From Castor canadensis (Eukaryota; Chordata; Mammalia; Rodentia; Castoridae): a stretch of DNA of 64,000 nucleotides. The notes beneath the pieces were generated by a model that worked only from the letters and a program-made list of their open reading frames with translations, was not told where the DNA came from and made no database searches. Position numbers and translations under genes: made by a program. Positions 12,471-23,660 of the stretch are shown piece after piece; position 1 is the stretch's first letter, and every line of letters starts with the position of its first letter. The DNA lies in the NCBI RefSeq assembly GCF_047511655.1, contig NC_133398.1:106346332-106410331 (forward strand). Reading direction: 5' to 3'.

Positions 12471-12627
12471 TTATTATTATTAATAAAATCATAATCACTT
12501 TAGGTCTAGGTTCCACAGAATGACACTTTAATGTTTCTTTCTGGCCCCCGATACAGCAATGTAACTCTTTACTGGAGAATTAGTTCTGTAGAGTGTACTA
12601 TTGTCCATTCTTATAACTATTTCTCTT

Positions 12628-12690
12628 GGTTTGCAGTGCCGGGGATTGAACCCACTTTCTGCCACTGAATACTGAACCCGACTCCCCGCT
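12628..12690 (-). mobile_element. ID-like SINE fragment
   Basis: The complement of 'gtgccggggattgaaccca' corresponds to the tRNA B-box part of an ID element. Only about 60 bases remain. Confidence 0.6.
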
Positions 12691-12716
12691 TTTGTTGTGT
12701 ATTCTTTTACTTCACT

Positions 12717-12797
12717 TTTTTTTTTTTTTTGGCAATACTGGGTTTTGAACTCAGGGTCTCATGCTTGCTAGCCAGGTGCTCTTCCACCTGGCTAGAC
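12717..12797 (-). mobile_element. ID-like SINE
   Basis: Minus-strand unit with its A tail seen as T14 on the left, then 'tactgggttttgaactcag' and the 'catgcttgctagccaggtg' block. It sits next to the older ID piece at 12628. Confidence 0.8.
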
Positions 12798-13961
12798 TTT
12801 ATTGCATATTCTTAAGCTACATAAATGTAAGACTTTTTAAAAGATTGTAAATACAATAGGACAAATCACACTGATGCTGCATGGATTTCAGAACACAAAC
12901 CATCCACATTTTTCTTTTTGTTCCAGAATACAGTAGGAGACCTTCCCCCTCTGTTTCTTTCTCTGATAACTTATGATAACTTTTCTTCTAAGAAGTGATA
13001 AAAATGAATGTCTTCAAGCTTAAATAAGAGGACTTGCAGCTCGCTCCTATTGAGCCCACATTACAATGATTTCTGGTCTCATTTTTCATTTTATCACCAC
13101 TTTATGACAAATTTTCACAATCAATGACATAACACAGTTCTGCAGGTCATAGCATGGGCTGGCATGGCAAGTCTGGACTCTTGTCTTAGGGTCTCAGCAG
13201 ACTAAAATCAAGAAATCTGCTGAGGCTGTGTCCTGTGGGAGAGCAGAGTCCTCTTCCAAGATCACAAACTTTCAAGGAGGCACCTTTCAACTTCAGGCCA
13301 GCTATTGGACATGGAATCTTCTCAAGCTTCAGACCTCTTTGGTTGCCTGTTCTGAATCACCTCTGCTGCTCTTAAGGATACTCATGATTACGGTGGTCCT
13401 GCTGGATAATCCACACTATCCCACTACTTTAGGGGCAACTGGTTAGTAATCTCAACTCAACTCAACAAGAGAAGATTCAGGATCCAAATTCTGCCCCCTC
13501 CCCCGCAGTCTACCCTGTGGCCCCCAGTGATCTACACTTCTCTCCTATGCAAAATACATCTATCCAATTGCATTACATAAAGATGTCAACACATTATAAC
13601 TCCAAGTCCCTGTCAAAAATTTCATCGTGCCAATCACCTTGAGCAGTGGTGGATGAGGCTGTGGTGTGATCCATCTAGGCCATAGCTCCTCTCCATCTGT
13701 GATGATGCAAAATGAGAAAACAAGTTATCCTTTCCAAAATTCAGTGGTGGGATAGGCATGGAATAGCCATTACAGACATTCTGGCTCCAAAAGGGGGAAA
13801 ATGGCATGCAACAGTGTGCTATTCATTTGGAAGAGTTCATTAGGTTTCAAGGCGTGGGAATAAAACTCATTTTAAGTTCCACTCCCTGGGTTCTGAGCTC
13901 TGCAGAGAGAAAACAAAAGCAATTACAGAAAACAGGCAGCCCATGCCAATCAATCCGACGC
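12798..13961. other. Unassigned, apparently single-copy sequence
   Basis: No repeat or coding exon recognised. The + frame at 13228-13446 has no recognisable domain. Confidence 0.45.
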
Positions 13962-14052
13962 TGTTATGAGTTGGACTGTGCTGTGCCCTCCCATCCCAAC
14001 ACACACGTTTATATGTTGAAGTTCAGTGTCCCAAGAGAGGCAGCCCAGATAT
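13962..14052 (+). mobile_element. MaLR LTR 5' fragment
   Basis: 'tgttatgagttggactgtg' followed by 'tatatgttgaagttcagtg' is the characteristic start of MLT1/MST-type LTRs. Similarity fades after about 90 bases. Confidence 0.55.
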
Positions 14053-14434
14053 GATGTTCTGTCAGTCCCAGCCCAGTGGGGATAGCATCTCTCTTCCTCC
14101 TTCCACTCTACCTTCTCTGTCCCAGGACTCACCTTGGACCTATCTTTCTTTTCAGCATTAAGCATGGGACACTCAGATGGCTCAACTGAGTCCTCCATGG
14201 CCTGCAAGTCTGGCACCATCTGACTTTGGTCCCTTTCTGACCTCTCCTTCCACCATTTCCCCCCTTGGCACTCTATGGTTTGGCTCCAAGACTGCCAGTC
14301 TAGTCCTTGAGCCTGTCATTCTCCACCCCTCACACCACATTCTTCCTTGTGTAACTTGAACTACAAAAGGGAAAAATTTTTGTGTAGCCAGTTTGCATGC
14401 TGGCTCATTATTCAAACTGACACTTTTCCCTACA
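14053..14434. other. Unassigned sequence, possibly decayed LTR remainder
   Basis: Could be the degraded remainder of the MaLR LTR starting at 13962, but no clear MaLR block is left. The opposing short frames here look like chance. Confidence 0.35.
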
Positions 14435-14812
14435 TGTTGGAGAAACCAAGGTTAACACTCTGTATTCTTCAATTAAACTGGGCAACTTTCTCCCCCTTAC
14501 CTTTCTCTGCCTGGTGAGGAGTAAACCAAGACATACAGCTCCAGAGATGTGGCACCAATAAACCTGGAGGACAAATGCCAGCACCAGTCATGGGACATTT
14601 TTTGTCACATACCTTCAAACAGAGCTCCTGAACTACCCTTTAAAAAGTAAACATTTTCTCTCCAAAGTGCAACAACAACAAAGCTTTGAGAGATTCACTT
14701 TCCCTGTCCTTCTCTTCATCTGACAAATAATAAATCTTATTTCCTTTTCCTCGAAACCCTGCTCTCATTTGTAAATTGGCATTGAGGCCAAAGGACCAGC
14801 TTTCTGGTAACA
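14435..14812 (+). mobile_element. Possible ERV LTR (about 378 bp)
   Basis: Has LTR-like layout: TG at 14435, a 'ctttaaaaagtaaac' TATA-like site near 14638, a polyadenylation signal 'aataaat' near 14729, a U5-like pyrimidine-rich stretch, and a 3' end in 'tttctggtaaca', as in many class I LTRs. No second copy or flanking duplication was found. Confidence 0.35.
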
Positions 14813-15754
14813 CCTGGTTCTTTCAGATCATTCAGACTTAGTTAAGGATTTCATCTTAGAAAATCCTTCCTTGAACATCCTACAACTGTTATGTTAATCT
14901 GCTTCTACCTCCAGCCCCAACATTTGACTGTCACATCAGGAAGGAAGGAGGGGAGAGGCAGGAAAGACGGTGTTCAGAGGGAAGGAAGAAAGGAGGAAAG
15001 ACTTGTGGCGAGGATGACACGAGTCAACATACATTAAGCATGAGGGAAGATTGCTTCATTATTTATCAGTAGTAATTATTATCTTGCTATAAAAGATACC
15101 TCACATGACATCATCAAGACTAAGAGGTCAACACCTTGGCCACTGGCTCCTCCCACCTGGAGGACCTGGCACCATTTTGTCTAAAGTCTGTTGCCCAGTG
15201 CAAGTATCCCACAAATACTTATTCCCACCCCAAAAATGGTCCCCCTTGGGTTCCTGTAGAGCTCTGTGCTTTTGGAGTGTGTCTTGCGTTTGCTTCCTCC
15301 ATTGTCTCATCTCATTCCTGTTATCTCTGAAGGCTGGGACTCGTACCCAGCACAGTGCCAGGAGGGGCTGTCTGCTGAAAGGGCAGCAGATGTCCACTCT
15401 CCCAGCCTAGTGTGCAGGGCAAGAGGCCCAGCTGCAGAATGCCCAGGGCTCTGCCTCCCGTGGGGCCTACCATGGAGGACAGGTCACTTTTAGTTTACAG
15501 TGATTAGTTGATAGTCCTCAATGATTATAGCCTTTTAAAGTATGAAGTCCCCTTCCCCTTAGCAAGAATGGTCATCATGAAAGTAACTACTGTGCCAAAA
15601 ATAAATGGTTTAGTTCTTACTCTACTGAGAAGGAAATTAAACAAATATACAGTTGGCCAAAGACCTGCTGAATTTTTGCTCTCTTCCCACACACTAAAGG
15701 CTTAGCAACAGGTTAGCATCTCTTTCTTTTTTTAAGCAAATATTTGTGAATGTT

Positions 15755-15759
<5 letters not shown>
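14813..15759. other. Unassigned sequence with a purine-rich patch
   Basis: A GGAA-rich patch spans about 14940-15000. The several overlapping frames at 15105-15493 lie on both strands at once and have no recognisable protein motif. Confidence 0.45.
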
Positions 15760-15797
<38 letters not shown>

Positions 15798-15800
15798 TGT
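15760..15800. repeat. (TG)n microsatellite
   Basis: An uninterrupted run of about 18 TG units, then a GGTG break. Confidence 0.95.
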
Positions 15801-16604
15801 GTATTCAGAAACATTTCAGATTTTAGAAAGGGTCACCCTTATTTTCTTCTGTTTTTTTATGGACATCTTTGACTATTCATAGACTTTAGAATTGGGGTAA
15901 TTACCTCCAGCAGTGAGAAGCAAAACAAAGGAATCTTTTCCAGTGAGGAGGGAGGTGTGGGAGAATTACAATGCCTGCACAGGCTCCTTTAGTGTGAGAT
16001 ACAGCTCTCCCCAACACCTCCTTCCTGACTCCCTCATGGACTCAGTTAAAAAACAAACAATGGGCATGCGTGCTTCTTGTTTGGAGCCATCAACACCTTT
16101 TGGGCATTGCAGTAGAAAAAGGTCAAAAGCCAATTTATTAAAAGATCCAGTCTCCCCCAAAGACCCTCATGCCACAAGTGTCTGGATATTGAAGCAAACG
16201 TAACTGCTTAAATTAAACTCATCTCTATTTGCCAATAAACGCACACCCTAAAACAACCAACAAGTAACAGTGCATATCTATATCTAATCCCCCAAATGGT
16301 TTGGAAATAAATAAATAGGGTAAGATCGATATTTCAACACCACAGTTCCATTTTAGCCCTGGCTGAACTCACAATTTACTCAGCTTCCTACCCATAACAT
16401 ATGTTATTTTAGCAACATCAAGCTGGAATTTTCTGTCCAGCAAAGAGTAATATTTTATTATGAGCTCAACAGGAATAATTCTCAGGAAATGATCATTTTT
16501 CACTCCATGGATACAAAACTACTTACAAAATCTTTCATGGATCTCTCAAACAGACTTTTCATTATTGTTAGGGAGACTGAAACCCTTCACCCCCAAAGTG
16601 CTTT
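15801..16604. other. Unassigned sequence
   Basis: No repeat recognised. The 96-codon + frame at 15913-16203 contains no motif I recognise and its composition looks like read-through of non-coding DNA. Confidence 0.45.
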
Positions 16605-16713
16605 TTTAAATTAGTGTATATGATTGTATAAAAATATTTCATTTCCATAGATGCATATAATGTAATTTGATCAAATTTATCCCCTGTATTACTCTTTCTT
16701 ATCCCCCTCCCCT
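16605..16713 (-). mobile_element. L1 3' UTR fragment
   Basis: Resembles the 3' UTR type at 12160 and 22740 ('atttcatttccatagatgc', then a 'tatccccctccccta' block). Short and diverged. Confidence 0.45.
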
Positions 16714-16870
16714 ATTTTTAAATCTTTTCTGAGTTGAACTCAGGACATCACACTTGCTAGGTAGACGTTCTATCACTTGAGCCACTCCACCAGTCCTTTT
16801 TGTGTTGGTTGTTTTTGAGATAAGGTTTTGTTTTACGCCTGGGTTGACCTGGACTGCTGCCCCAAATGGC
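16714..16870 (-). mobile_element. Composite SINE, old
   Basis: The complement shows the ID-like unit with its 'cacttgagccactccacca' anchor, followed by the B1-like start. The distal B1 part is diverged or lost. Confidence 0.7.
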
Positions 16871-17223
16871 TTTTGAAATGAACAGTTAGTTTCTGTTGAT
16901 AATCTGAAGTGAACTTGACGAAAAGCACGACACCTGCCATGTTCTGTTCTCAGTGGTTTGCTCCCTAGAAATATTCCTGATTTGGAGTTAAAGCCAGAAA
17001 ATATTATTTTGTGTCTGCTGTATACCAGACACTGGGCAGGTAGAGTAGCTGCAAATGTATGTGACTACAAAGATTCCTAGTAACTCTTCCTGGATGTGTT
17101 CAGCAATTTGAAGACCCAGATAACGGAGCAACTATTGTCTGGAGAAAGGGACTGAGGCTAAAAGTGATGATAAAACTAATTAGCATTGTGAAAAACAAAA
17201 AAGTTAAAAATAGCACATCCAAG
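16871..17223. other. Unassigned sequence
   Basis: Nothing recognised apart from a weak 'ctgctgtataccagacactg' motif near 17008, reminiscent of old L2/MIR elements. Confidence 0.35.
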
Positions 17224-17560
17224 GACAGGTGTGATGGCTCACACTTGTAATTCCAGATATTCAAGAGGTGGAGATGGGGAAGATTGTACTTTGAGGCCAA
17301 CACAGGCAAAAAGCTAGAGAGATCCCATCTCAACCAATAAAGCTGGGCCTGGTGTCACAGGCCTGTCATCCCAAGTACTTGGGAGGTATAAACAGGAGGA
17401 TCGTGATTCAAGTCAGTCAGGCAAAATGTGACACTTTATTTTAAAATAACTAAAGCAAAAGAGGCGGGGGAGTGGTTCAAGTGGTAGAGAACCTGCCTAG
17501 CAAGCCCAAAGCCCTGAGTTCAAACACTAGTACTACCAATAAATAAATGAATAAATAAAA
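17224..17560 (+). mobile_element. Triple composite SINE (B1-like, B1-like, ID-like)
   Basis: Three SINE units in a row: a B1-like head at about 17224-17333 ending in 'ctcaaccaat', a second B1-like unit at 17342-17455, and an ID-like unit at 17462-17545 with 'ggggagtggttcaagtgg'. It ends in an (AAAT)n tail. The same order occurs at 19671 and, on the other strand, at 59658. Confidence 0.85.
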
Positions 17561-17964
17561 CACATCCTACTTATGTATCACAAAGAAAAATTATGTTACT
17601 GTACCTGGAGATGTGAATCTTGACTTTCTTTACAGGTCTAGCTCTACATTTATGAATGGACTTCATTCATCAGTGAAAATTCAGTTAGTTGAAAGCCCTA
17701 TTTCCTTAACTTCTGTGGAAAAAGCTAGAAACAGTGTCTGAGACCCTTGTCCCAGAAAAAAACAACATTAAATGGATAATCTTATTTTCAGGAGACTTTA
17801 ATAAAGTCATTTGCTTTAAATGGTTATAAGACCATTCAAACTGTGTCACAAATGTAACCAAACAAACAAACAAACAAAAACTCTAGCATCATGGCACACT
17901 GTCATGTATCAGTCATTCACCCTTGGATCACATGGCGACTGGGATGCATCAGGGGTCATCTATA
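17561..17964. other. Unassigned sequence with (CAAA)n
   Basis: No gene recognised. A short (CAAA)n run lies at 17859-17880. Confidence 0.5.
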
Positions 17965-18440
17965 TAATCCAATTAGATCGTGTCAGTTGACTGTGCTGCT
18001 CAGACACTCACAGCGAGACTGTGCTTTGCTGACTTTCTCTCTACTAATTCTATCGATTGCTGAAAGGGGAGTGTTGAAGCCCCTGCCATAATTGTGCTTT
18101 CGTCTATTTCTCTTTTTACCTCTGTCATTTTTATTCTATATATTTTGAGGGTCTGCTGTTTTTTCACATACATTTAAAATTGTTGTGGAATGTCTACCTT
18201 TGGTTTTAGTCATATTCTTTGCTCTGAGGTCTACGTTATTGGATTAGCAATTCCCACTTTTTTCCATCAATGGTTGCATGGTATATCTTTTTCAGTCCTT
18301 TTACTTTCAATGTATCTATGTCATTGAATTTGAAGTGAATTTCTTGCAAACAGGATATAGCTGGTTTGTGGGTGTATTTACTCTGCTGGTCTCTGCCCTT
18401 TAATTGGTCATTTAAAACATTCATCTCTAAGGTAATTACT
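17965..18440 (-). mobile_element. L1 ORF2 endonuclease-region fragment
   Basis: The minus strand encodes recognisable N-terminal L1 endonuclease sequence (residues like CLQEIHFKFNDIDTLK at about 18290-18335) with several stops. The next L1 piece on the right is on the opposite strand and begins just downstream in ORF2 order. This fits one element whose 5' part was inverted during insertion. Confidence 0.8.
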
Positions 18441-18464
18441 CGTATGCAAATATTACATATGCCA

Positions 18465-19670
18465 TTCTATTATTTGCTTTCTGAGGCATGGAACATGCAC
18501 CACGATAGTGTTTTGGGCCATAAAACACACTTTTCTAATTTAAAAAATGAAAACCACATAAAATGCATTATCAGACCAGAGGTAATTAAACTAGAAATCA
18601 ATAACAGAAAGAAAGCTGGAAAATCCTCAGTATTTTAAAATTAAATAACACATTTCATAATAATAAGTAGGTTAAGAGAGAGGCTTCAGGAGAAATTTAA
18701 AAACACTGGAGAAAAGGGAGAGGGAAATCAAGCACACTAAAAGCTGTGGGAGGCAGTGGAAGCTATGGAAGGATTTTATGCCACTAAATACACACATGAC
18801 AGAAGGGAAATCTGAACTCGATGACCTGTGCTTCCACCTTAGGAATCTGAAAAGGGAACAATGAACCTCTAAAGTGACCAGAAACAAAGATACAATAAAA
18901 ACCAGAGCCAAAATCAGGTAAATTGAACATAGGAAAAATAAGGAAAATCAATGAAATCAAAAGCTAGTTCTAAAAGAGAAAAGACCCCCTCCAAAAAAAA
19001 AAAAAACCAGAAAGAAAGGAGGGATCATCACTACAGACCCCAAGTACATTAAAAAGATTTTAAAAAAAAAGAACACTATGAGCAACTCTCTGTCTACAAA
19101 CTTGATAACCTAGATGAAATGGGCAAAGTTTTATAAGACAAAAAATGCTGAAACCTCAAACAAGAAGAAATAAAGAATCTGAGTAGATTCACATCTATTA
19201 AAGAAAATTAATCGATGATAATATTTCAAAAAAAAAAAGACAGTACAAGGCCCAAATATGTCCACTGATGAATCAAAGATTTAAGGAAAAAATGACACCA
19301 GTTCTCTCCAGTGTCTTCCAGAGTATAGAAGTAGAAAGAGTACTTTGCTCATTCTATTTGGCAAGCATTATCCTAAAATCAAAAAAGATAAAGATGTTAT
19401 AATAAAGAAAAACTATAAGCCAGTATGTCACATGAACAAAAAATCAACAAAATACTAGCAAACCAAATCCAATTAGCAAATCAATCCAATGTATAGAAAT
19501 AATTTTACACTATGACCAAACAGGACATATGAAAACCTGATTTAATATTGGAGAAAAATCAACAAAATTCATCACTTCAAAAGGATAAGGAATAAAAATC
19601 AAGATCATATCAACCAATATGGAAGTATAACAATGCAACAAACACGGCTATTATGAAAAAGTCCATTTCT
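18465..19670 (+). mobile_element. L1 ORF2 fragment (post-endonuclease to early RT)
   Basis: Plus-strand L1 ORF2 decayed by stops and small indels. 'ttttgggccataaaacacac' (18512) and 'ttaaactagaaatcaataac' (18586) mark the end of the endonuclease domain. The stretch to 19660 continues toward the reverse transcriptase. The element resumes at 20016 after a SINE insertion. Confidence 0.85.
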
Positions 19671-20001
19671 TGGTCAGGTGCAGTGGCTCAAACCAAAAAT
19701 AATAATTACTCAGGAGGCAGAGATTAGAGGATCTGGGTAGGAGGCTAACCCAGCCAAAAAATTCATGAGACTCCATCTCAATCAATGGCTGGGCACTGTG
19801 GTGTGCACCTGTCACCCCAGCTACACGGGTTGGGGAAGCACAAATAGGAGAAGCATGATCCAATCTGGCCCAGTCATAAAGAATATTCTATCTCAAATAA
19901 CCAATGCAACAAGGGCTGGCAGAGTGGCTCAAGTGGTAAAGTGCCTGTCTAGCAAGTGCAAGGTCCTGAGTTCAACCACTGGTACCACCAAAAGAAAAAA
20001 A
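19671..20001 (+). mobile_element. Triple composite SINE with target-site duplication
   Basis: B1-like, B1-like and ID-like units in series, with A-rich tail at 19990-20001. It is flanked by 'aaaaagtccatttct' on the left (19656-19670) and 'aaaaagtccatctct' on the right (20001-20015), a clear 15-bp duplication with one mismatch. It lies inside an L1. Confidence 0.9.
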
Positions 20002-20015
20002 AAAAGTCCATCTCT

Positions 20016-20825
20016 TTCCTAGAAAACAGCTATGAACTATCAGAATTTAAAATTTAAATAAAACACATTTATCATAGCACCAAAAGTGAAATATTTACAA
20101 ATAAATGTAACAAAACATGCATGGGATCTGTATGCATAAGATACAATACTGTAATGAAAGATATAAATGACAGTCTACTTACGTGGAGAAATGGTCTGTC
20201 TTCAAAGATTGGAAAACTCGATATTGTTGAGATATCATTTCTTCCCAACTTGATTTGGAATTTCAAGGCAATCCCAATCAAACTCTCGGAGAACTGTTTG
20301 TAGATATCCACAAGCTGTAAAGTTTATAGAGAAGGCAAAAGCTGTAGGAAAACCAACACAACACGAACAAAACTGGAGGGCTCCCTCTGTTCAATTTCAA
20401 GACTTGCCATGCAGCTAGAGAACAGAGACAATGAGAAATTGTTGAAAGAACAGACAACAGATCAGTTAAACAGAACAGAGTGCTAAGACTCAGCCCACAC
20501 ACAGGTAACTCATCTTTGCCAAAGAAGCAAAGCCAACTCAAGTGAGAAAAGGACAGTTTTTTCCAAATGATGCTGATACACACCTATGTCCAAAAAACCT
20601 GAATCCAGTCTTTAGACCTATCACAAAAAATGAACTCAACTCAACATAGATCACAGACTCACTGGTAAAAATGCAAAGCTACCAAAACTCCGGAAGAAAC
20701 ATAAGAGAAAAATTAGGGAAACTTGCATTTAGTGGTGAATTTCTAGATAGAACTGCAAAATCACAATTTGTAAGATAAACCTTGATATTGGAGTTTATGA
20801 AGATTCAAATCGTCTATTGCGAAAA
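20016..20825 (+). mobile_element. L1 ORF2 fragment (RT to C-terminal), continued
   Basis: Continues the L1 split by the SINE at 19671, covering post-RT ORF2 sequence with many stops. Ends where a MaLR LTR piece begins. Confidence 0.7.
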
Positions 20826-21010
20826 TGCTGTGGTTTCCATGTGTCCCTCCAAAGTTTATGAGCTGTAATTTTAATTCCCCAAGGCAACCGTGTTGAAAGG
20901 TAGAGCCTAATGTCAGGTGTTCAGGTCACAAGGGCTCCACCCCATGAACAGATTAATGCTATCCTTGGGGGAGTGGGATCATTCTGGAAAGAGTAGGTTG
21001 TCGTTTTATC
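20826..21010 (+). mobile_element. MaLR LTR fragment
   Basis: Starts 'tgctgtggtttccatgtgtc', followed by a 'gtagagcctaatgtcaggtg' block and 'tccaccccatgaacagatta', the typical 5' half of MLT1/MST-type LTRs. The 3' half is missing. Confidence 0.7.
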
Positions 21011-21029
21011 CCATAACTTTTTTTTTTTA

Positions 21030-21345
21030 ACCAGAAGCAGAAAGAGAGAAAAGAACAGAAAGACCATCTAAAGTAATAATGACTGATGATTTTTCAAAAC
21101 TAATGAAATACATTAAACCACACATTCAGGTAGCTCAGAGAACACGAATCAGTATAAATGTCACAAAATGAACATGCAAAGAACAACAGACCCCCTTACA
21201 TTTAGTTATATGATATCCACACTGCAGGAATACAACGGAAATCTTGAATGAAGCCAGTAGGGTAGAACTTTTTACCTGTAGGTGAATGAAGTTAAAAATT
21301 ACAGAGAATTTCTCTTTACAAACCATGTAATCCAGAAGAGAAAGT
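21030..21345 (+). mobile_element. Old L1 ORF1-region fragment
   Basis: 'gatgatttttcaaaactaat' and the following 'cacattcaggtagctcagag' resemble the 5'/ORF1 region of old mammalian L1M elements. A poly-T run lies at its left edge. Confidence 0.5.
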
Positions 21346-21365
21346 AGAGTGAAACTTTGAGAGTT

Positions 21366-22285
21366 TTAATTTTTATTTGTAAACAGATATATAAAAACAT
21401 GAAAGTTATACATATTGCTTAAGTATCGTGATGTTTTGATACATGGTATACAATGTGTAATGTTTAAGCCAGGACCTCCTCAAATACTTATCATCTTTTT
21501 ATAGTGAAAGCATCCAAAATCTTTTCTTCTGCTTCTTGAAATACACAGTACATTATTATTATCAATAGTCACCCTCTGTTCAATAGCACACCAGAACTAG
21601 TATCCATTAATCAATCTGTCCCCATACCTCCCACCCTCCCACTCTCCCCAGCCTTGGCAACTACCATTGTATACTCAATTTCTATGAGATCAACGTTTTT
21701 AGATTTCACATTAGTGAGGTCATGCAGTGTTTGTCGTTCTGCACCTGGCTTAGTCCACTTAACATAATGATTGAAGTACCTCCCATGTGTTGCTGATGAC
21801 AGGATCTCATTCTTTTTCGTGGCTGAATAGTATTCCACTGGGGATACAAACCACATTTTCTTTATGCCTTCATCACTGCCATTTTTTTTTGCTATTGTGA
21901 ATATTGATGAGGTAAACATGGGAATGTCAATGTCTCTCTGATACTGATTTCATGTCCCTTGGAAGTAACCCAGTAGCACGATTGCTGGATCATATGGTAG
22001 CTTTATTTTTAATGTTTTTTGAGGAAACCCCATATTGTTTTCCATAATGAGTGTACTGATTTACATTCCCCCAACAGTGTTCAAGGATTCCCTTTTCTAC
22101 ATGTCTTCTCCAGAACTTGTTATTTCTTATCTTTTTTATAATAGCCATCCTCACAGGTGTGGGATGATATATCATTGCTTTGCTTTGCATTTTCCTCATA
22201 AATACTGTTGAGATTTTTTTCATATTGTTGTTCATTTGTTTGTCTTCTTTTGAGAAATATCTACTTAGAACTATTGTCAATTCAT
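21366..22285 (-). mobile_element. L1 3' end: ORF2 C-terminus plus 3' UTR
   Basis: Minus-strand ORF2 C-terminal sequence (residues like FVSPVEYYSATKKNEI near 21840, HPTPVRMAIIKKIRNNKF near 22120) followed by an L1M-type 3' UTR down to 21366. Stops and frameshifts show it is dead. Confidence 0.85.
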
Positions 22286-22289
22286 ACCA

Positions 22290-22735
22290 TAAATTTCAAT
22301 ATGCCTAATTTTCACTTCTATTTAGTTCAAAACACATTGTAATTTTCCTTTTGATTTCCCCCTGTGCCTGTGGGTTATCTAGAAGTCAACATATGTTTAG
22401 AGATGTTAGGTTTATATTTCTACTGTCACTCTTTAATGTAATCCCATCACACTGAGAGAAAACTCTGTGATTTGTTTGATTTTAAATTTGAGACTTTGTG
22501 CATTCTACATTGTGGCAAGTTGTCCAGATGCACGTGAAGATGATGTATTCTGCTATTCTCGAATGTTGAGTCAAATTGGGTGAGTTCATCTATGTCATAA
22601 ATTACTTTATGTCTACTTTCCCTAAATATTGTTGAGAGGTAGGTGCTGAAATTATTGGATTTATTCACCTCCTTGCCTGTTTCTCTTTTCAACTCTGTCA
22701 CCTTTAGTTTCCTGTATTTTGGGTTTGGGTTTTAC
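22290..22735 (-). mobile_element. L1 ORF2 5'-region fragment
   Basis: Minus-strand sequence of the endonuclease-to-RT linker ('tgcctgtgggttatctagaa' complement and following). It abuts the C-terminal piece at 21366-22285, so either most of the RT region was deleted or two elements lie side by side. Confidence 0.65.
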
Positions 22736-22739
22736 TTTT

Positions 22740-23455
22740 TGTTCTTTAGGTTTTTAAATTTTTATTTATGAATTAGCAGACATAAATAATATGAGGGGAT
22801 TTCATAGTGCTGATTCCATTCATCCATACAGTGTACCACAACCAAGTTGACCCCTCCATTATGCCCCTCTCCCTCTTCCCCCTTACTCAGACAGTGTTTG
22901 GAAGGGTTCTTTATGCTGCCTTCCATGTATATGAACAAAATACGTCCATCCTCTTCTCCCCTCAGCCTCCTTTCTGCCCATCTTCCCTTCCCACCACCCC
23001 ACCTGCAGACAGCCTTATAGATCCATTAACGTCTGTTAGGATTTTTATCATCTTCATCATGCCACACTTGGCCTTTTTGAGCTTGTCTTATCTCACTCAA
23101 CATGATCATCTCCACTTCCATCCATTTTCCTGTAAATGACATCATTTCATTTTTCCTTATGGCTGAGTAATTTTCCATTCATCATTTATTGAGCATCTTG
23201 GTCAATTCTGCAGTTTTGTTTTGTGGGCAGAGCTGCAGTAAACACAGGTATGCATGCATGTATCTCTCTTGTATATTGATTTATACTCCTTTGGGTATAT
23301 GCCCAAGAGTGGTATGGCAGGGTCACAAGATAAGTCTAGTTTTAGTTTTTGAGGAACCTCCATTCTGATTTGCATAGTGGTTTGCACCAGGCTACATTCC
23401 CACCGGCAGTGTATGAGGCTTCCTCTTTTACCCACATCCTTGCCAGCATTTGTGC
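22740..23455 (-). mobile_element. L1 3' end, 5'-truncated, younger
   Basis: ORF2 C-terminal frame on the minus strand (23202-23435, residues like CDPAIPLLGIYPKEYKSIY), then a pyrimidine-rich 3' UTR and an A-rich tail near 22745. Less decayed than its left neighbour. Confidence 0.85.
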
Positions 23456-23660
23456 TTTTTTATTTTTATTTTTTCAATTGTTGTACTGGGGCTAAATTGT
23501 GCCATTTATAAAAGTTCTTACAATATGCCACAGTTGAATTCACCCGCTCCTTCATCCTCCTTTATCTCCCTCTCCCCACTCGTGGAATAGTTTCAACAGG
23601 GCTCACTTTCCATTTTCATACATGAGACATAGCATTTCCACAGCACTCAGTTTCCTAAGT
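23456..23660 (-). mobile_element. Short L1-tail-like module, copy 1
   Basis: About 200 bases also present at 26782 and 59288. It has an A-rich 3' tail on the minus strand ('tttttatttttattttttc' seen on +), 'gttgtactggggctaaattg', 'ttgaattcacccgctcc', and 'gaatagtttcaacagggctc', ending near 'cactcagtttccta'. Best explained as a 5'-truncated L1 3' UTR. Confidence 0.7.

Noticed and set aside
15105..15410. 101-codon + frame overlapped by an 89-codon - frame
   Set aside because: Two strands open at once in the same interval is typical of chance in GC-moderate DNA. No domain recognised.
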